64,000 bases of DNA from Gammaproteobacteria bacterium (GTDB lineage Bacteria > Pseudomonadota > Gammaproteobacteria > Burkholderiales > Gallionellaceae): positions 62,001 to 126,000 of the forward strand of contig JAHIZO010000004.1 of the NCBI GenBank assembly GCA_018814405.1, written 5' to 3'. Below are positions 29,191 to 40,002 of the stretch, in pieces. Both the position numbers and the translations under genes were made by a program. Below the pieces are notes generated by a model, which saw only the letters and a program-made list of their open reading frames with translations, ran no database searches and had not been told where the DNA came from. How positions within the stretch are numbered: position 1 is the first letter of the stretch; every line of letters starts with the position of its first letter.

Positions 29191-29754
29191 ATGAATTTAC
29201 TGGAAAAGATCTTTGAAGGCGTTCTGTGGAACAGTCGCTTTGTGGTGTTAACGGCGGTCGTCGGCAGCCTGCTGGCCGGTATCGCGATCTTTTACATGGC
29301 GACCGTTGATGTCATCTATCTGTTCCAGCATGCGCTGCACTACGCTGACTCCTCGCTTACTTCCGAGGCACGCAAGGTGTTGCATGACAGTACGATCACG
29401 CATGTCGTCGAAGTAGTGGATGGTTACTTGCTGGCGACGGTCATGCTGATCTTTTCGCTGGGGCTGTACGAATTGTTTATCAGCGACATCGATCAGGCGC
29501 AGGGTAGCCGCTCGGCCAGCAAGATACTGGTGATCAACACACTGGATGATCTGAAGTCCAAGCTGGCCAAAGTGATCCTGATGATCTTGATCGTGACGCT
29601 GTTCAAGGAGGCGATGACGATACATATCGCAACGCCGATGGATCTGCTTTACCTTGGTGGCAGTATCGCGCTGGTAGCATTGGCCTTGTACTGGACGCAT
29701 GCCTCAGAAGGCAGCCATTCGGCTGAGGGTGACAAGGAAAAGGCGGGACATTGA
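29191..29754 (+). CDS. YqhA/UPF0114 family membrane protein
   Basis: A 187-residue inner-membrane protein with four predicted helices (about 20-38, 75-95, 125-145, 150-168) and the family signature SRFVVLTAVVGSLL and INTLDDLKSKLAKVILMILI. Family function is unknown. GGAG precedes the ATG by about 8 bases. The stop codon TGA overlaps the next ATG by one base, coupling it to the thioredoxin-like gene. Confidence 0.9.
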   Translation: MNLLEKIFEGVLWNSRFVVLTAVVGSLLAGIAIFYMATVDVIYLFQHALHYADSSLTSEARKVLHDSTITHVVEVVDGYLLATVMLIFSLGLYELFISDIDQAQGSRSASKILVINTLDDLKSKLAKVILMILIVTLFKEAMTIHIATPMDLLYLGGSIALVALALYWTHASEGSHSAEGDKEKAGH

Positions 29755-30206
29755 TGCGAGCCCGATTGCTCGCATCGGCGCTGTCGCTTTGTCTGGCGCT
29801 GCCAGCCATGGCGCAGCCCTTCGAATTTCCAGATTTAAAGGGCAAAGTGCAACGTTTGTCTGACTACAAAGGCAAATGGGTGTTAGTGAATTTCTGGGCG
29901 ACCTGGTGCCCGCCTTGCTTGGAAGAGATCCCTGATCTGGTCGACCTGCATGAGTCACATAAGCGCAAGGATCTGGTGGTGATCGGCGTGGCGCTGGATT
30001 CCACCGAGAAATCGGTGCGTGAATTCGTAAAGCGTTTCGCCATCAGTTATCCGGTCGCGGTGAGTGACTACGATCAAGCCGCACAAGTAGGTGAAGTGAA
30101 CGTGTTGCCCACTTCTTATCTATACAATCCGGATGGTGAGTTGGTCAGTTATCAGGAAGGCATGTTGACGCGCAGCAGCGTCGAGTCCTACATCAAGAGC
30201 CGATAG
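29754..30206 (+). CDS. Periplasmic TlpA/ResA-type thioredoxin-like protein
   Basis: A 150-residue protein with an N-terminal signal peptide (LLASALSLCLALPAMA) and a thioredoxin fold. The redox pair is in NFWATWCPPCLEEIP. TlpA/ResA proteins reduce disulphides in periplasmic targets such as apocytochrome c or copper-site proteins; which one applies here is not known. The cis-Pro loop VLPTSYLYNPDG is intact. Confidence 0.9.
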   Translation: MRARLLASALSLCLALPAMAQPFEFPDLKGKVQRLSDYKGKWVLVNFWATWCPPCLEEIPDLVDLHESHKRKDLVVIGVALDSTEKSVREFVKRFAISYPVAVSDYDQAAQVGEVNVLPTSYLYNPDGELVSYQEGMLTRSSVESYIKSR

Positions 30207-30208
30207 TG

Positions 30209-30844
30209 TCAGCCGTTATGGCGCGGGGTGCTGAATGGTGATTTCCAGTGCTTCTGCCAGGCCGACTTGACCAGATTCGGATATTTGGATTTTCCCAAAC
30301 TGCCGTTGTAGCGCCCCAACGCACGATACAGATTGCCTTTCTCGATATCCAGATAGTGGCGCAGGATGGTGCAGCCGTAGCGCAGGTTGGTACGCAGGTG
30401 GAACAGGTTCTGGTCGCCGCTGCCGATGGCTTTGGTCCAGAACGGCATCACTTGCATGTAGCCGCGCGCACCGGATTTTGAAACCGCATATTTCTTGAAG
30501 CCGCTCTCCACCTCGATCAGTCCCAGCACCATATGCGGATCCAATCCGGCGCGCGTTGCTTCGTAATGTACGGTACTCAGGAAATCAAAACGGAAGTTCG
30601 CATCGGGCATGCGTTTCGCCAGTCGTTGTGACATCTCGTCCAACCAGGATTGCGCCTCTTGTTGCGATGCAAAAGCCAGTTTTGGGGCAGCCTGATCAGA
30701 CACGGCACGTTGCAGAAGGGTGCGTACACTGGCGGAAAGTTTTTCTTCCCTCTGTGCACCGGCTTGCACCGTGAGCGACAGGCACAAACCCGCCGTCGCA
30801 AGCGACAGTATCAGGGCGGATCTGCTGAGGACTTTCAATCTCAT
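30209..30844 (-). CDS. Lytic transglycosylase (SLT domain)
   Basis: A 211-residue secreted peptidoglycan-cleaving enzyme. A signal peptide spans about residues 1-28. The goose-lysozyme-like domain shows the catalytic glutamate in [15 protein letters not shown], followed by [12 protein letters not shown] and ALGRYNGS. It starts inside the proS stop (four-base overlap), an arrangement common in Betaproteobacteria. Confidence 0.92.
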   Translation of the reverse strand: MRLKVLSRSALILSLATAGLCLSLTVQAGAQREEKLSASVRTLLQRAVSDQAAPKLAFASQQEAQSWLDEMSQRLAKRMPDANFRFDFLSTVHYEATRAGLDPHMVLGLIEVESGFKKYAVSKSGARGYMQVMPFWTKAIGSGDQNLFHLRTNLRYGCTILRHYLDIEKGNLYRALGRYNGSLGKSKYPNLVKSAWQKHWKSPFSTPRHNG

Positions 30845-32550
30845 AGTTTGGATTGTACGAGCTTGAGCACATCTTGCAAGGCGATGACCTGCGCGGCCTC
30901 GTCTTTTCGCCCCTGATACTCGACGTTGTTCTCTTTCAGGCTGCGGTCACCGAGCACGATGCGATGCGGGATACCGATCAGTTCCAGATCGGCGAACATC
31001 ACGCCGGGGCGTTCGTCGCGATCGTCCAGCAACACTTCGATACCGACTGCCTGCAACGCTTCGTAGAGTTTGTCGGCGGCAGCTTTCACCGCTTCACTCT
31101 TCTTGTAGCCGATAGGGGCAATGGCGACCTGGAACGGTGCCATGCCAGCCGGCAGGGCGATGCCGCGCGCGTCGAAGTTCTGTTCGATGGCGGCGGCCAC
31201 GATGCGTGACACACCGATGCCGTAGCAGCCCATCTCCATCACTTGTGCTTTGCCGTTCTCATCCAGATAGGTCGCTTCAAGCGCTTCGGAATATTTGGTG
31301 CGCAACTGGAAGATGTGGCCGACTTCGATACCGCGACACAGTTCAAGTGTGCCTTTGCCGTCCGGCGAGGGGTCGCCTGCGACTACGTTGCGGATGTCGG
31401 CGACCAGATCCGGTTCGGGCAGATCGCGTCCCCAGTTGATGCCGGCGGTGTGGAACTTGGGCTTGTTGCTGCCTGCCACAAAGTCGCTCATGGCCGCGAC
31501 CGCGCTATCCGCGATCACGCGCACCTGGCTACGGTCGATGCCGACCGGGCCGAGGAAACCGGGCGGGCAATCGAAGAATGCGCGAATCTCGTCCTCGCGT
31601 GCGAAGCGGAATTCGGCCAGCCCGGGTAATTTGTTGACCTTGATCTCGTTCAGGCTGTGGTCGCCGCGGATCAGCAGGATGGCCAGCTTCTCTTCGGCAA
31701 TGACGGCCAACAGTTTCACGGTACGCTGCAAGGGGATGTCGAGCAGGGCAGCGACATCCTCGCAAGTGGTCTGGCGCGGGGTGGAGACTTCGCGCATCGC
31801 TTCGCTGGCTGCCGCACGGGGGGCGGTCGGTGCAAGGGCTTCAGCCAGTTCCACGTTGGCGGCGTAATCAGAGCTAGGACAGAAAGCCAAGCCGTCCTCA
31901 CCGGAATCGGCCAGTACATGGAACTCATGTGATCCAGAGCCGCCAATGGCACCGGTATCGGCAGCCACGGCACGGAACTGCAGGCCAAGACGGGTGAAGA
32001 TGCGCGAGTAAGTCTCGTACATCACTTGATAGGTCTGTTCCAGACTCTCGAAATTCGCATGGAAGGAATATGCATCCTTCATCATGAACTCGCGCGCGCG
32101 CATCACGCCGAAACGGGGGCGAACCTCGTCGCGGAACTTGGTCTGGATCTGGTAGAAGTTCAATGGCAATTGGCGATAACTCTTCACTTCGCGACGCGCG
32201 ATGTCGGTGATGACTTCCTCGTGCGTGGGGCCGAAGCAGAACTGGTGGTCGTGCCTATCCCGGATCTTCAGCATCTGCGGGCCGAACACATCCCAGCGGC
32301 CGGTCTCCTGCCACAGTTCGGCGGGTTGCACCGCAGGCATCAGCAGTTCGATGCCGCCGCTGTTGTCCATCTCATCACGCACTACTTTTTCGACTTTGCG
32401 CAGCACACGCAATCCCAAAGGCATCCAGGTGTACAGCCCGCTGGCGAGCTTGCGGATGTAGCCCGCGCGCAGCATCAGGCGGTGGCTGGGTAGCTCGGCT
32501 TCGGCAGGCGCTTCTTTGAGAGTGGAGATGAAGAAATTTGAAACACGCAT
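30841..32550 (-). CDS. proS: Prolyl-tRNA synthetase
   Basis: A 569-residue class II synthetase of the bacterial type. Class II motifs: [12 protein letters not shown] and the downstream motif 2 loop [20 protein letters not shown], and motif 3 [18 protein letters not shown]. The YbaK-like editing insertion, which removes mischarged alanine, lies at about 230-380 ([18 protein letters not shown]). The C-terminal anticodon-binding domain is complete. Divergent from rppH. Confidence 0.97.
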   Translation of the reverse strand: MRVSNFFISTLKEAPAEAELPSHRLMLRAGYIRKLASGLYTWMPLGLRVLRKVEKVVRDEMDNSGGIELLMPAVQPAELWQETGRWDVFGPQMLKIRDRHDHQFCFGPTHEEVITDIARREVKSYRQLPLNFYQIQTKFRDEVRPRFGVMRAREFMMKDAYSFHANFESLEQTYQVMYETYSRIFTRLGLQFRAVAADTGAIGGSGSHEFHVLADSGEDGLAFCPSSDYAANVELAEALAPTAPRAAASEAMREVSTPRQTTCEDVAALLDIPLQRTVKLLAVIAEEKLAILLIRGDHSLNEIKVNKLPGLAEFRFAREDEIRAFFDCPPGFLGPVGIDRSQVRVIADSAVAAMSDFVAGSNKPKFHTAGINWGRDLPEPDLVADIRNVVAGDPSPDGKGTLELCRGIEVGHIFQLRTKYSEALEATYLDENGKAQVMEMGCYGIGVSRIVAAAIEQNFDARGIALPAGMAPFQVAIAPIGYKKSEAVKAAADKLYEALQAVGIEVLLDDRDERPGVMFADLELIGIPHRIVLGDRSLKENNVEYQGRKDEAAQVIALQDVLKLVQSKL

Positions 32551-32672
32551 GTTATTGACTCGTGAGGCGGAATTTGTGAAGGCGCGATTCTACTGCAAGC
32601 GGCCAGTCTCGTCTTTCCTGTAGGGCTGAAATGTGGAACAATCCGGCCATCGAAAAATGTATGGGGCGAATC

Positions 32673-33173
32673 ATGATAGACCGTGAAGGTTATCGCCCGA
32701 ACGTCGGCATCATTCTGACCAACGCAAAGAATCAGGTATTCTGGGGCAAACGCATCAGGCAAGATGCCTGGCAGTTCCCGCAAGGGGGCATTCAGCACGG
32801 TGAGACGCCGGAACAGGCGATGTACCGTGAATTGCATGAAGAAGTGGGCCTGCATGCCTGTCATGTGAAGATATTGGGCCGTACCCGGGATTGGATGCGT
32901 TACGATGTGCCGCAAAGTTGGGGCAAGTCACGCTCGCATTACAAGGGGCAAAAGCAGATATGGTTCCTGTTGCGTCTGACAGGACGGGATTGCGATGTCT
33001 CCTTGCGAGCATCCGGCCATCCCGAGTTTGACGCCTGGCGTTGGACCGAATACTGGATAGAGCTGGACACCGTGATCGATTTCAAACGTGATGTGTATCG
33101 TTTGGCGCTCAACGAACTGGTGCGTTACCTGCCTGCCTTGCGCGGCCAGGAGCACTTGGCAATTCAAAAATAG
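32673..33173 (+). CDS. rppH: RNA pyrophosphohydrolase RppH
   Basis: A 166-residue Nudix hydrolase that removes pyrophosphate from the 5' end of mRNA, triggering decay. The start [17 protein letters not shown] is the family's canonical N-terminus and is preferred to upstream in-frame ATGs. The Nudix box is [18 protein letters not shown] with its preceding GG. Divergent from proS, as usual in this class. Confidence 0.95.
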   Translation: MIDREGYRPNVGIILTNAKNQVFWGKRIRQDAWQFPQGGIQHGETPEQAMYRELHEEVGLHACHVKILGRTRDWMRYDVPQSWGKSRSHYKGQKQIWFLLRLTGRDCDVSLRASGHPEFDAWRWTEYWIELDTVIDFKRDVYRLALNELVRYLPALRGQEHLAIQK

Positions 33174-33201
33174 CAGTCGTTCATTTCAATCAGGAGGAAT
33201 C

Positions 33202-33798
33202 ATGATCACCCAGTACAAACCATTGGCATCCGCACCATTGAAGACCGGTTCTTCCTTCGTGCGTCCGACTCAGACGTTGCCGGAGATCGTCAAACTCAGC
33301 AATCCGGCCACCGATGTCATGACCGATTTGACCAAAGTGTCAGTGGTTAGCGTACGCGCCAGAACTTCGATGGACAAGGCCAACGCCAAGATGATCAAGT
33401 ACGGCGTGCGTATGCTGCTGGTGCTGGACGACAACGAGCAGATCGCCGGCCTGATCACCGCCACCGACGTGCTGGGCGAGAAGCCGATGCGCTTTCTGCA
33501 GAACATGGGCGGCACGCATGCCGACATCATGGTGCGCGACATCATGACCACACAGCGTGAGATGGAAATATTGGACATCGAAGATGTCAAGAAAGCCAAG
33601 GTCGGTGATGTGGTGATGACGCTGAAGGCGGCCCATCGCCAACATTCTCTGGCGGCAGCGACGGCCCCCGACGGCACGCAGACTATATGCGGCTTGTTCT
33701 CTATCACCCAGATCGCACGCCAACTCGGCGCGCAAGTGCAGAACTTCGAGCTGGCAAGCACTTTCACCGAGATCGAAGCAGTCATCGCGCAACATTAA
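33202..33798 (+). CDS. CBS-domain protein
   Basis: A 198-residue protein with a CBS pair: the first at about 38-95 (NPATDVMTDLTKVSVVSV, MLLVLDDNEQIAGLITATD) and a second, more divergent one at about 108-175 (VRDIMTTQREMEIL, GLFSITQIARQLG). CBS pairs often bind adenosine nucleotides. No catalytic domain is attached. AGGAGGAAT gives a very strong ribosome site. Its role is unknown. Confidence 0.85.
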   Translation: MITQYKPLASAPLKTGSSFVRPTQTLPEIVKLSNPATDVMTDLTKVSVVSVRARTSMDKANAKMIKYGVRMLLVLDDNEQIAGLITATDVLGEKPMRFLQNMGGTHADIMVRDIMTTQREMEILDIEDVKKAKVGDVVMTLKAAHRQHSLAAATAPDGTQTICGLFSITQIARQLGAQVQNFELASTFTEIEAVIAQH

Positions 33799-33842
33799 TT
33801 TCGATAACCCGCTTATCGCCACCACCGTACAAGGAACAATCA

Positions 33843-34769
33843 ATGTTGAAATCGCAGTGGCTGTTTTCAAGTGTCTTGCTGGTTGCCATGCTTTCAGGGT
33901 GTGCCGGAACTCATGAGCCCGGTAACGCAATCTACATGCGTATGGACGAGCAGCCTTCGCCAAGCGCCCGGCTGCAGAAATATCCGGTATTGGTGCGGCT
34001 GGTGGCATATGAAGATGCGCGTGATGTGTCTGATCCGCGACTGATCGGTCAGGCGACTACACGCGTGCTGGGCATGACTGGCAAAAACATCATGCTCGAT
34101 AGCGAGGTGGCGAAAGTGGTCGCTGCCAGTATGAAGAAGCGTTTGAGCGACGATGGTTTGCAATTCGTCGAGGACGACAAGGCGCAGTTCCAGTTGGGTG
34201 GTGTGGTTAAGACGCTGTCAGTTGATATCAAGGAACGGGACTACCTGAACATTGTTATCGAATCGACCCTGACCGAGACAGCCAGCGGACGCGTCATCTG
34301 GTCAGGCGTGGTTGCCGAGAGGAAAGAGCGTTATGCCGGTGTCATGGGTGATAGCAAGGGTGATGTCGCAGCCTTTCTGAAGAGCGGACTGAAAACGATC
34401 AGTCACAAGACCAGTGAGTCGATCTTGTCGGTATTGATGGCGACGCGCCCGGAGTTGTTCGGTGTGGCGGGCGTAGCAGTAGCGGCCCCTGGGGTGACAG
34501 TTTATGCAGATACGCCGGTACCGGTTGTCGCACCCGGAGCTATTGTGAAGCGAGTTGCCGCGACCGGGAAATTGGCGCTGACTTCTGAACCTGACAACGT
34601 CAAAGTGTATGTCGATGATGTCTATTACGGTCTGACACCGCTGGAAGCCGAGATGCCATCAGGTATCTACCAGCTACGTTTTGAACTGGACGGATATGCA
34701 AAGAGCAGCGAAAAGGTTTCAGTGCGTCTCGGTGATCGCACGGAACTGAAGGTGAAGCTGCATCACTGA
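33843..34769 (+). CDS. Outer-membrane lipoprotein with C-terminal PEGA domain
   Basis: A 308-residue lipoprotein: signal peptide with lipobox LSGC (Cys at 20). The middle region (about 45-215) resembles lipoprotein assembly/turnover folds without a match I can name. The last about 70 residues form a PEGA domain (TSEPDNVKVYVDDVYYGLTP, FELDGYAKSSEKVSVRLGD), a surface beta-sandwich module. A bidirectional terminator follows. Function unknown. Confidence 0.85.
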   Translation: MLKSQWLFSSVLLVAMLSGCAGTHEPGNAIYMRMDEQPSPSARLQKYPVLVRLVAYEDARDVSDPRLIGQATTRVLGMTGKNIMLDSEVAKVVAASMKKRLSDDGLQFVEDDKAQFQLGGVVKTLSVDIKERDYLNIVIESTLTETASGRVIWSGVVAERKERYAGVMGDSKGDVAAFLKSGLKTISHKTSESILSVLMATRPELFGVAGVAVAAPGVTVYADTPVPVVAPGAIVKRVAATGKLALTSEPDNVKVYVDDVYYGLTPLEAEMPSGIYQLRFELDGYAKSSEKVSVRLGDRTELKVKLHH

Positions 34770-34785
34770 ACCAATCGAGGCAGTA

Positions 34786-34820
34786 AATAAAAAAGCCCAC
34801 ATTGTGTGAGCTTTTTTATT
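34786..34820. terminator. Bidirectional intrinsic terminator
   Basis: AATAAAAAAGC and GCTTTTTTATT form a perfect 11-bp outer stem with an inner CACA/TGTG stem. A-runs and T-runs on both sides let it serve the lipoprotein gene on the plus strand and dut on the minus strand. Confidence 0.9.
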
Positions 34821-34835
34821 GGCAGTGTCAATGTG

Positions 34836-35285
34836 TCAGTGTTTGCCGGTACTGCCGAATCCGCCTGCGCCGCGATGGCTGATCGGGAATTCTTCCACGA
34901 TGTTGAACTGCACCTGCGCCACCGGCACGATGACCATCTGTGCGATACGTTCCATCGGCATCAGCTCGAAAGGGTGTGAGCCGCGGTTCCATACCGAGAT
35001 GAAAATTTGTCCCTGATAGTCCGAGTCGATCAGGCCGACCAGATTGCCGAGCACGATGCCATGTTTGTGACCGAGGCCGGAGCGGGGCAGGATCATCGCT
35101 GCATAGTGCGGGTCGTTCAGGTGCAGCGCGATGCCGGCAGGCACCAGTTCGCATTGGCCGGGACGTATGGTGATCGCTCCGTCCACGCAGGCGCGCAGGT
35201 CGATGCCGGCAGAACCCGGTGTGGCATACAGCGGCGGATGATCGTGCAGGCGCGGGTCCAGAATCTTGACGTCCACTTTCTTCAT
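34836..35285 (-). CDS. dut: dUTP diphosphatase
   Basis: A 149-residue trimeric dUTPase that hydrolyses dUTP to dUMP. All five motifs are visible: [35 protein letters not shown], the [10 protein letters not shown] stretch and the C-terminal GGFGSTGKH. The start overlaps coaBC by four bases, the usual arrangement. Confidence 0.97.
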   Translation of the reverse strand: MKKVDVKILDPRLHDHPPLYATPGSAGIDLRACVDGAITIRPGQCELVPAGIALHLNDPHYAAMILPRSGLGHKHGIVLGNLVGLIDSDYQGQIFISVWNRGSHPFELMPMERIAQMVIVPVAQVQFNIVEEFPISHRGAGGFGSTGKH

Positions 35286-36496
35286 GAATTGCTCCCTTTC
35301 TTGTAAAGCATGGTGGCATGACGCAGCAGGGCGCGCGCCAGCGTTGATTTGTCGGTACGCGGCAATACATGTTCACCCGCGTCATCGAATAGCACGAGTT
35401 CGCTGTCTTCGGCGCCGATTGCGTCCTGCGCCAGATTGGCGGCCAGCAAGGGGATGTTCTTCCTTTTGCGTTTGGCTGTCGCGTATTCGTGCAGCTTCTC
35501 GCTCTCAGCTGCAAAGCCAACACAGAAGGGCGCGCCGGGCTGACTGGCGACCCAGCTGAGGATATCCGGATTCGGCACCAGCTCCAGATTCAAACTCGTA
35601 TCACGCTTCTTAAGCTTCTGTTCGCTAGGCTGTGCCACACGGTAATCTGCCACCGCCGCCACGCCGATAAACATGTCAGTCTGTGCCACTGTCTGTTGCA
35701 CAGCTGCGAACATCTCTGCTGCGGAAGTGACATTCAACACCTGGGCCCCGGCTGGTGGTGGCAGTGAGACCGGACCGGAAATCAGTGTGACCTGTGCACC
35801 CATATCCAAGGCGGCCCGTGCGATGGCATAGCCCATCTTGCCGCTGCTGCGATTGGTGATGCCGCGCACCGCGTCGATGGCTTCGTAGGTCGGGCCGGCG
35901 GTTACAAGCAGGCGAATGCCTGCCAGTTCATTGGAGCGTTCAACGGACAAGGCGGTCAGGATGTCTTGTGCCAGCGCCTCCGCTTCCAGCATGCGCCCCA
36001 TGCCTTCCTCGCCGCAGGCCTGCACGCCGCTGACCGGGCCGAGCAGCGTCACACCGTCCGCAGTCAGTCGCTGCACGTTGCGCTGTGTCGCGGCATTCGA
36101 CCACATCTGTTTGTTCATGGCTGGTGCGACCAGCAACGGGCAATCACGTGCAAGGCAAAGCGTGGAAAGCAGATCGTCGGCCAGACCCAGCGCCAGCTTG
36201 GCAATGAAATCCGCCGTGGCCGGTGCGATCACGATGGCATCGGCTACGCGGCTGCTGTGGATGTGGGACATGCCTTTGTCGTCCTGCCATTGGTCGAGCA
36301 GCACCGGCGATCCGGTGAGTGCTTGCATAGTGGCGGGGGTGATGAAATGTGTCGCGGCTTCGGTCATCGCCACTTGTACCGCGATGCCCTGCTTGATCAG
36401 CAGGCGAGCAAGCTCGGCAGCTTTGTAAGCCGCGATGCCGCCGGTGATGCCGAGGATGATGCGCCGATTTGGCGTGGCTGATGTCATGCCGCGCAT
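35282..36496 (-). CDS. coaBC: Bifunctional CoaBC (phosphopantothenate-cysteine ligase / decarboxylase)
   Basis: A protein of about 404 residues for coenzyme A synthesis. The N-terminal flavin decarboxylase domain shows [19 protein letters not shown], the catalytic His region [18 protein letters not shown], and the [14 protein letters not shown] substrate loop. The C-terminal ligase domain starts near residue 195 ([20 protein letters not shown]). Two in-frame ATGs three codons apart are possible starts; neither has a strong ribosome site, so the longer is given. Confidence 0.95.
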   Translation of the reverse strand: MRGMTSATPNRRIILGITGGIAAYKAAELARLLIKQGIAVQVAMTEAATHFITPATMQALTGSPVLLDQWQDDKGMSHIHSSRVADAIVIAPATADFIAKLALGLADDLLSTLCLARDCPLLVAPAMNKQMWSNAATQRNVQRLTADGVTLLGPVSGVQACGEEGMGRMLEAEALAQDILTALSVERSNELAGIRLLVTAGPTYEAIDAVRGITNRSSGKMGYAIARAALDMGAQVTLISGPVSLPPPAGAQVLNVTSAAEMFAAVQQTVAQTDMFIGVAAVADYRVAQPSEQKLKKRDTSLNLELVPNPDILSWVASQPGAPFCVGFAAESEKLHEYATAKRKRKNIPLLAANLAQDAIGAEDSELVLFDDAGEHVLPRTDKSTLARALLRHATMLYKKGSNS

Positions 36497-36558
36497 CTTA
36501 ACAAGAAAGTGTCACGTTTGCCGCAAGGGGGGGCAGCGGATTACGCAAAGACAGAGAT

Positions 36559-37014
36559 TCAACCAAATAACTTTTTCATCGTGGTATTCACCCAGCCGGA
36601 TGTCTCTTGGTCTGCATTGTCGAGCAGAGTGCTGACCGATTCTACATAGTCGCGATCTTCGCCCTTGATATGGTTTACCAGCCAGCCTTGTAATAGCTTC
36701 AAAAGTTCCGGTGCCACATCCTCACCATTGCGCGCGCGTTCACGAATCGCAGCCACCTTCTTCATGAATAGTTCATGGATGCGCTGATGGCCCTTAAGGT
36801 ACTGATAGCCAGCCTTTTCCTGCAGGCTCTCCTCGAATTCGAAGTGGGTCACGGTGTAATTCAGCAAGCCTTCCATCACATGTTCGGTTTCATCTGCATT
36901 GCCGGTGCGACAGGCATCGTCCAGTTGGTTGATAAAATCGATGATGCGCTTGTGCTGATCGTCGATGACAGTGATGCCCGTTTCCAGATCCTGCGTCCAT
37001 GACATGAGTGCCAT
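36559..37014 (-). CDS. Bacteriohemerythrin
   Basis: A 151-residue single-domain hemerythrin, an O2-binding di-iron protein. All seven iron ligands are seen in order: H21, H57, E61, H76, H80, H115 and D120. Family members carry or sense oxygen, often in microaerophiles. Start is fixed by AAGGGGAAATC upstream. It stands alone between coaBC and mutM. Confidence 0.93.
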   Translation of the reverse strand: MALMSWTQDLETGITVIDDQHKRIIDFINQLDDACRTGNADETEHVMEGLLNYTVTHFEFEESLQEKAGYQYLKGHQRIHELFMKKVAAIRERARNGEDVAPELLKLLQGWLVNHIKGEDRDYVESVSTLLDNADQETSGWVNTTMKKLFG

Positions 37015-37130
37015 GATTTCCCCTTGTAGGTCAGCGGTTCGGTGATGGAGTGCAACGTCTTTTGTGTGGCGAAAGATACTAGATTTATCGGGGCGCGTGT
37101 TGCACCGACTGGGCTCACTTCCCTGATAAA

Positions 37131-37946
37131 TCAATGCTGGCAATGTGGGCAGTAGAAAGTGGAGCGCTGTCCTTGCTTGATGATGCGGATGGGCGTTCCG
37201 CATTGGAGGCAAGCTTCATTGCCGCGTCCGTAGACGAAGTAATGCTGTTGGAAATAACCGCTGGAACCGTCGCTGTGGATGAAGTCGCGCAGCGTGCTGC
37301 CGCCTTTTTCGATAGCGGCGCGCAGGACATCCTGCACGGTCTGTACCAGTACCGCGCAACGTGCACGCGACAATCTTTTTGCAGCCAGTTGCGGGCGGAT
37401 ACCCGCGCGGAACAGCGCCTCGTTGGCGTAGATGTTGCCCACGCCGACCACCAGATGATTGTCCATCAGCGCCAGTTTGATCGCGATGCTACGCGAGCGG
37501 GTGGCACGATACAGATAATCCGCATCGAAGGCATCACTCAATGGTTCAGGTCCGAGTCGATTCAGCAAAGGATGTTCGGCGATATCGCCCTCATGCCACA
37601 ACACGGCACCGAAGCGGCGCGGGTCGCGCAAACGCATCAGCTTGCCGTTGTTCAAAACGAGGTCGAAATGGTCGTGTTTTTCCGGCGGGGTCCCGTGCGG
37701 CAGGATGCGCAGACTGCCGCTCATGCCTAGATGCAGGATGAGCGTGCCGTGCTCGAAAGCGATCAGCAGGTATTTCGCGCGGCGCTGCAAGTTGAGGATC
37801 TCGCATCCGCACAGCAGCGCGGGTAATTCAGCGTGTATCGGCCAGCGTAGTTGCGTGTTGCGCACGATCACGCCTAGGACCTGCGCGCCTTGCAGATGCG
37901 GCGCGATGCCGCGCAGCGTGGTTTCGACTTCGGGTAATTCTGGCAT
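37131..37946 (-). CDS. mutM: Formamidopyrimidine-DNA glycosylase MutM (Fpg)
   Basis: A 271-residue base-excision enzyme that removes 8-oxoguanine. The catalytic N-terminal Pro-Glu is in [13 protein letters not shown]. The helix-two-turn-helix region is [17 protein letters not shown], and the C-terminal zinc finger has CLQC and CPHC. Overlaps the start of the downstream-listed membrane gene's stop by one base. Confidence 0.97.
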   Translation of the reverse strand: MPELPEVETTLRGIAPHLQGAQVLGVIVRNTQLRWPIHAELPALLCGCEILNLQRRAKYLLIAFEHGTLILHLGMSGSLRILPHGTPPEKHDHFDLVLNNGKLMRLRDPRRFGAVLWHEGDIAEHPLLNRLGPEPLSDAFDADYLYRATRSRSIAIKLALMDNHLVVGVGNIYANEALFRAGIRPQLAAKRLSRARCAVLVQTVQDVLRAAIEKGGSTLRDFIHSDGSSGYFQQHYFVYGRGNEACLQCGTPIRIIKQGQRSTFYCPHCQH

Positions 37947-39271
37947 CAGTTAGCGTGATGTCTGCGCCACCACAGCCAGCCCCCTATGCCGACCATCAGC
38001 AGCGGCAGTACCAGCAGCAGGCCGTAGGTGAAGGCGGTCAGTTGATGCTTGCTGAAGGAGAGGCTGCCGTCCTTGGCAGTGTGTGGCGTGAGGGTGATGA
38101 ATTGTTCGTCGCCCGCCAGCCAGTTCACCATGTTCATGCCCAGATCCAGATTGCCGCCGTTGCCTGAGTAAGCGTTGGACAGGAAGGCGCCACTGCCGAC
38201 CACCACGATGCGTTGCTCGCGTTCCGGCCCACTGCGTTGCAGGGCGATGGCCAAACTGAATGGACCTGGCACATCCTGTGCCGCATCAAAGTGCATATCG
38301 TGTCGCTGGCTTATCCAGCCGTTGGTCGCACCTTCCGCCAGCGTGTGGCGTGTCCAGTCATCACTATTTTCTGCACTCAATGCGGTGGCGTAAGGGAAGA
38401 CAGTGATCAAGTCGAAGTTGCGGGTGACGGGGTGCGGCGGATAGCCACCGCCCAGCGTCCAGTCCTTGGGCGCGTTTAGCTGCTGCGCCGCTGGATCGAT
38501 GATCATGCCCGGCAACGGATCGACATGCAGTTGCTCGGACAAGCTCTCTAGGCCGCGCATCGGTTCGGCATCCAGCAACCATAGCAGGTTGCCGCCGCGT
38601 TCCACGAAGCGCACCAATTTCGCACTTTCGCCCTTGAACAGTTTGCGTTGCGGCTGGGTGATGACCAGCAAGCTGATATTGTCCGGCACCTCTTGGGCGA
38701 CAGTCAGATTGAGCGGCGAGATTCGGTAACCGTTCTGTGTCAGTCTGCGGCCGAATTCGCCCAGATCGTGATTGGCGCTGCCGTCCAGTTTGCGTTCGCC
38801 ATGGCCGGTCATATACATCACCAACTGTTCGCGCTTGCGCGCAAGTCGCATCAAGGCGCTGGTCAGCGTTTGCTCGTTGAGCGTGGTCAGATGTTCGCGG
38901 CGGCCAGCGTAGCTCAACACCATCTCGCCATTACCGCGTATCCCCGAATTGCGCACCGCCTCCGGCTCTTTTAGCGGATCGACGAAAGAGAGTCGGATGT
39001 CGGACTTGTAGCGCTGGTACAGCGCGACGAAATCGCTCACCAGTTTGCGCACATCGCCTTGCTTCGCATCTTGCTCGGTGGCGTAGACGGTGATCTCCAG
39101 CGGTTGGTCGAGCTGGGCCAGAATGTGCACACTGCCTGCTTCCAGACTGTTTAGCTCGTTCTGCGTGAAGTCACGCTGCAAGGGGATACGTGCCGCAAAT
39201 TGGTATAGCGCGACACAGGTCACGATCAAACCGATGTAGAACAGGCTGCGATAGAGCAAGGGGCGTTTCAT
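37946..39271 (-). CDS. GldG-like auxiliary subunit of an ABC exporter
   Basis: A 441-residue protein with one membrane helix at each end (about 7-27 and 413-433) and a large extracytoplasmic region resembling GldG/ABC-2 auxiliary proteins ([30 protein letters not shown]). It is the third gene of an ATPase-permease-GldG operon with overlapping starts. In Bacteroidetes the relatives act in gliding; elsewhere the substrate is unknown. Start MKRPLLYRS overlaps the permease stop by one base. Confidence 0.85.
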   Translation of the reverse strand: MKRPLLYRSLFYIGLIVTCVALYQFAARIPLQRDFTQNELNSLEAGSVHILAQLDQPLEITVYATEQDAKQGDVRKLVSDFVALYQRYKSDIRLSFVDPLKEPEAVRNSGIRGNGEMVLSYAGRREHLTTLNEQTLTSALMRLARKREQLVMYMTGHGERKLDGSANHDLGEFGRRLTQNGYRISPLNLTVAQEVPDNISLLVITQPQRKLFKGESAKLVRFVERGGNLLWLLDAEPMRGLESLSEQLHVDPLPGMIIDPAAQQLNAPKDWTLGGGYPPHPVTRNFDLITVFPYATALSAENSDDWTRHTLAEGATNGWISQRHDMHFDAAQDVPGPFSLAIALQRSGPEREQRIVVVGSGAFLSNAYSGNGGNLDLGMNMVNWLAGDEQFITLTPHTAKDGSLSFSKHQLTAFTYGLLLVLPLLMVGIGGWLWWRRHHAN

Positions 39272-40002
39272 CAATGGCCTCCCCGTTCGCGTTGCAGATG
39301 GTGGATGGTCAGCATCAGGAAGAAGGTGCAGAACAGCACGAAGTAGACGATATCTGCACTGCTGAACAAACCCGAGTTCAGATTCATGAAATGCATATTG
39401 GGAGACAGCGCGCGCAACAGTCCGCCCGCCATGTCGAGCATCCATAGCGCGACCGAAACGGCCAGCGCAGTGAAAGCGGCGACCACTGGCTGGCGACTGA
39501 TGGCAGAGAAATACAGACCGAGTGCGGCATAAGCCGCGGCCAGCAGCCACAGGCCGAGCAGATTGCACAGGATCAGACCGGTATCGGCCTGCGTGCCCAG
39601 CGCCAGCAGTGCCATCATCGCCACGGCGGCCAGAATGACGAGCGAGAGCAGTGCCAGCAGACCGGCGAACTTGCCGAGCACGATCTGGGTGGAAGAGAGC
39701 GGGGACGTGGCAAGCAGCAACCATGTCTGGTTGCGTCGCTCTTCCGCGATCAGCCGCATGCTGAACAGCGGCGTCAGCATCAGCAGCAATAGTGCGAGCA
39801 GATTGGCCAGCGGTGCGGCGATGGAGATGGTCGCGCCCGGCGCGTCGTCCATCTGTGCCAGTTGTGTTTGTATCTGCAGATAGTCATCCAGGCGTGCAAG
39901 GAAGAACCAGCCGAGGATGAATTGCAACAGTGCCAGCATCATCCAGGTCGAGGGTGCCGAGAACAGCGTGTGCAGGTCTTTGCGGGCGAGGGTGCGGATC
40001 AT
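39271..40002 (-). CDS. ABC-2 type permease (GldF-like)
   Basis: A 243-residue membrane protein with six predicted helices and the ABC-2 signature region (MRLIAEERRNQTWLLLATSP), which contacts the ATPase. It is coupled to the ATPase gene by a four-base overlap and to the GldG-like gene by one base. Substrate unknown. Confidence 0.9.
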   Translation of the reverse strand: MIRTLARKDLHTLFSAPSTWMMLALLQFILGWFFLARLDDYLQIQTQLAQMDDAPGATISIAAPLANLLALLLLMLTPLFSMRLIAEERRNQTWLLLATSPLSSTQIVLGKFAGLLALLSLVILAAVAMMALLALGTQADTGLILCNLLGLWLLAAAYAALGLYFSAISRQPVVAAFTALAVSVALWMLDMAGGLLRALSPNMHFMNLNSGLFSSADIVYFVLFCTFFLMLTIHHLQRERGGH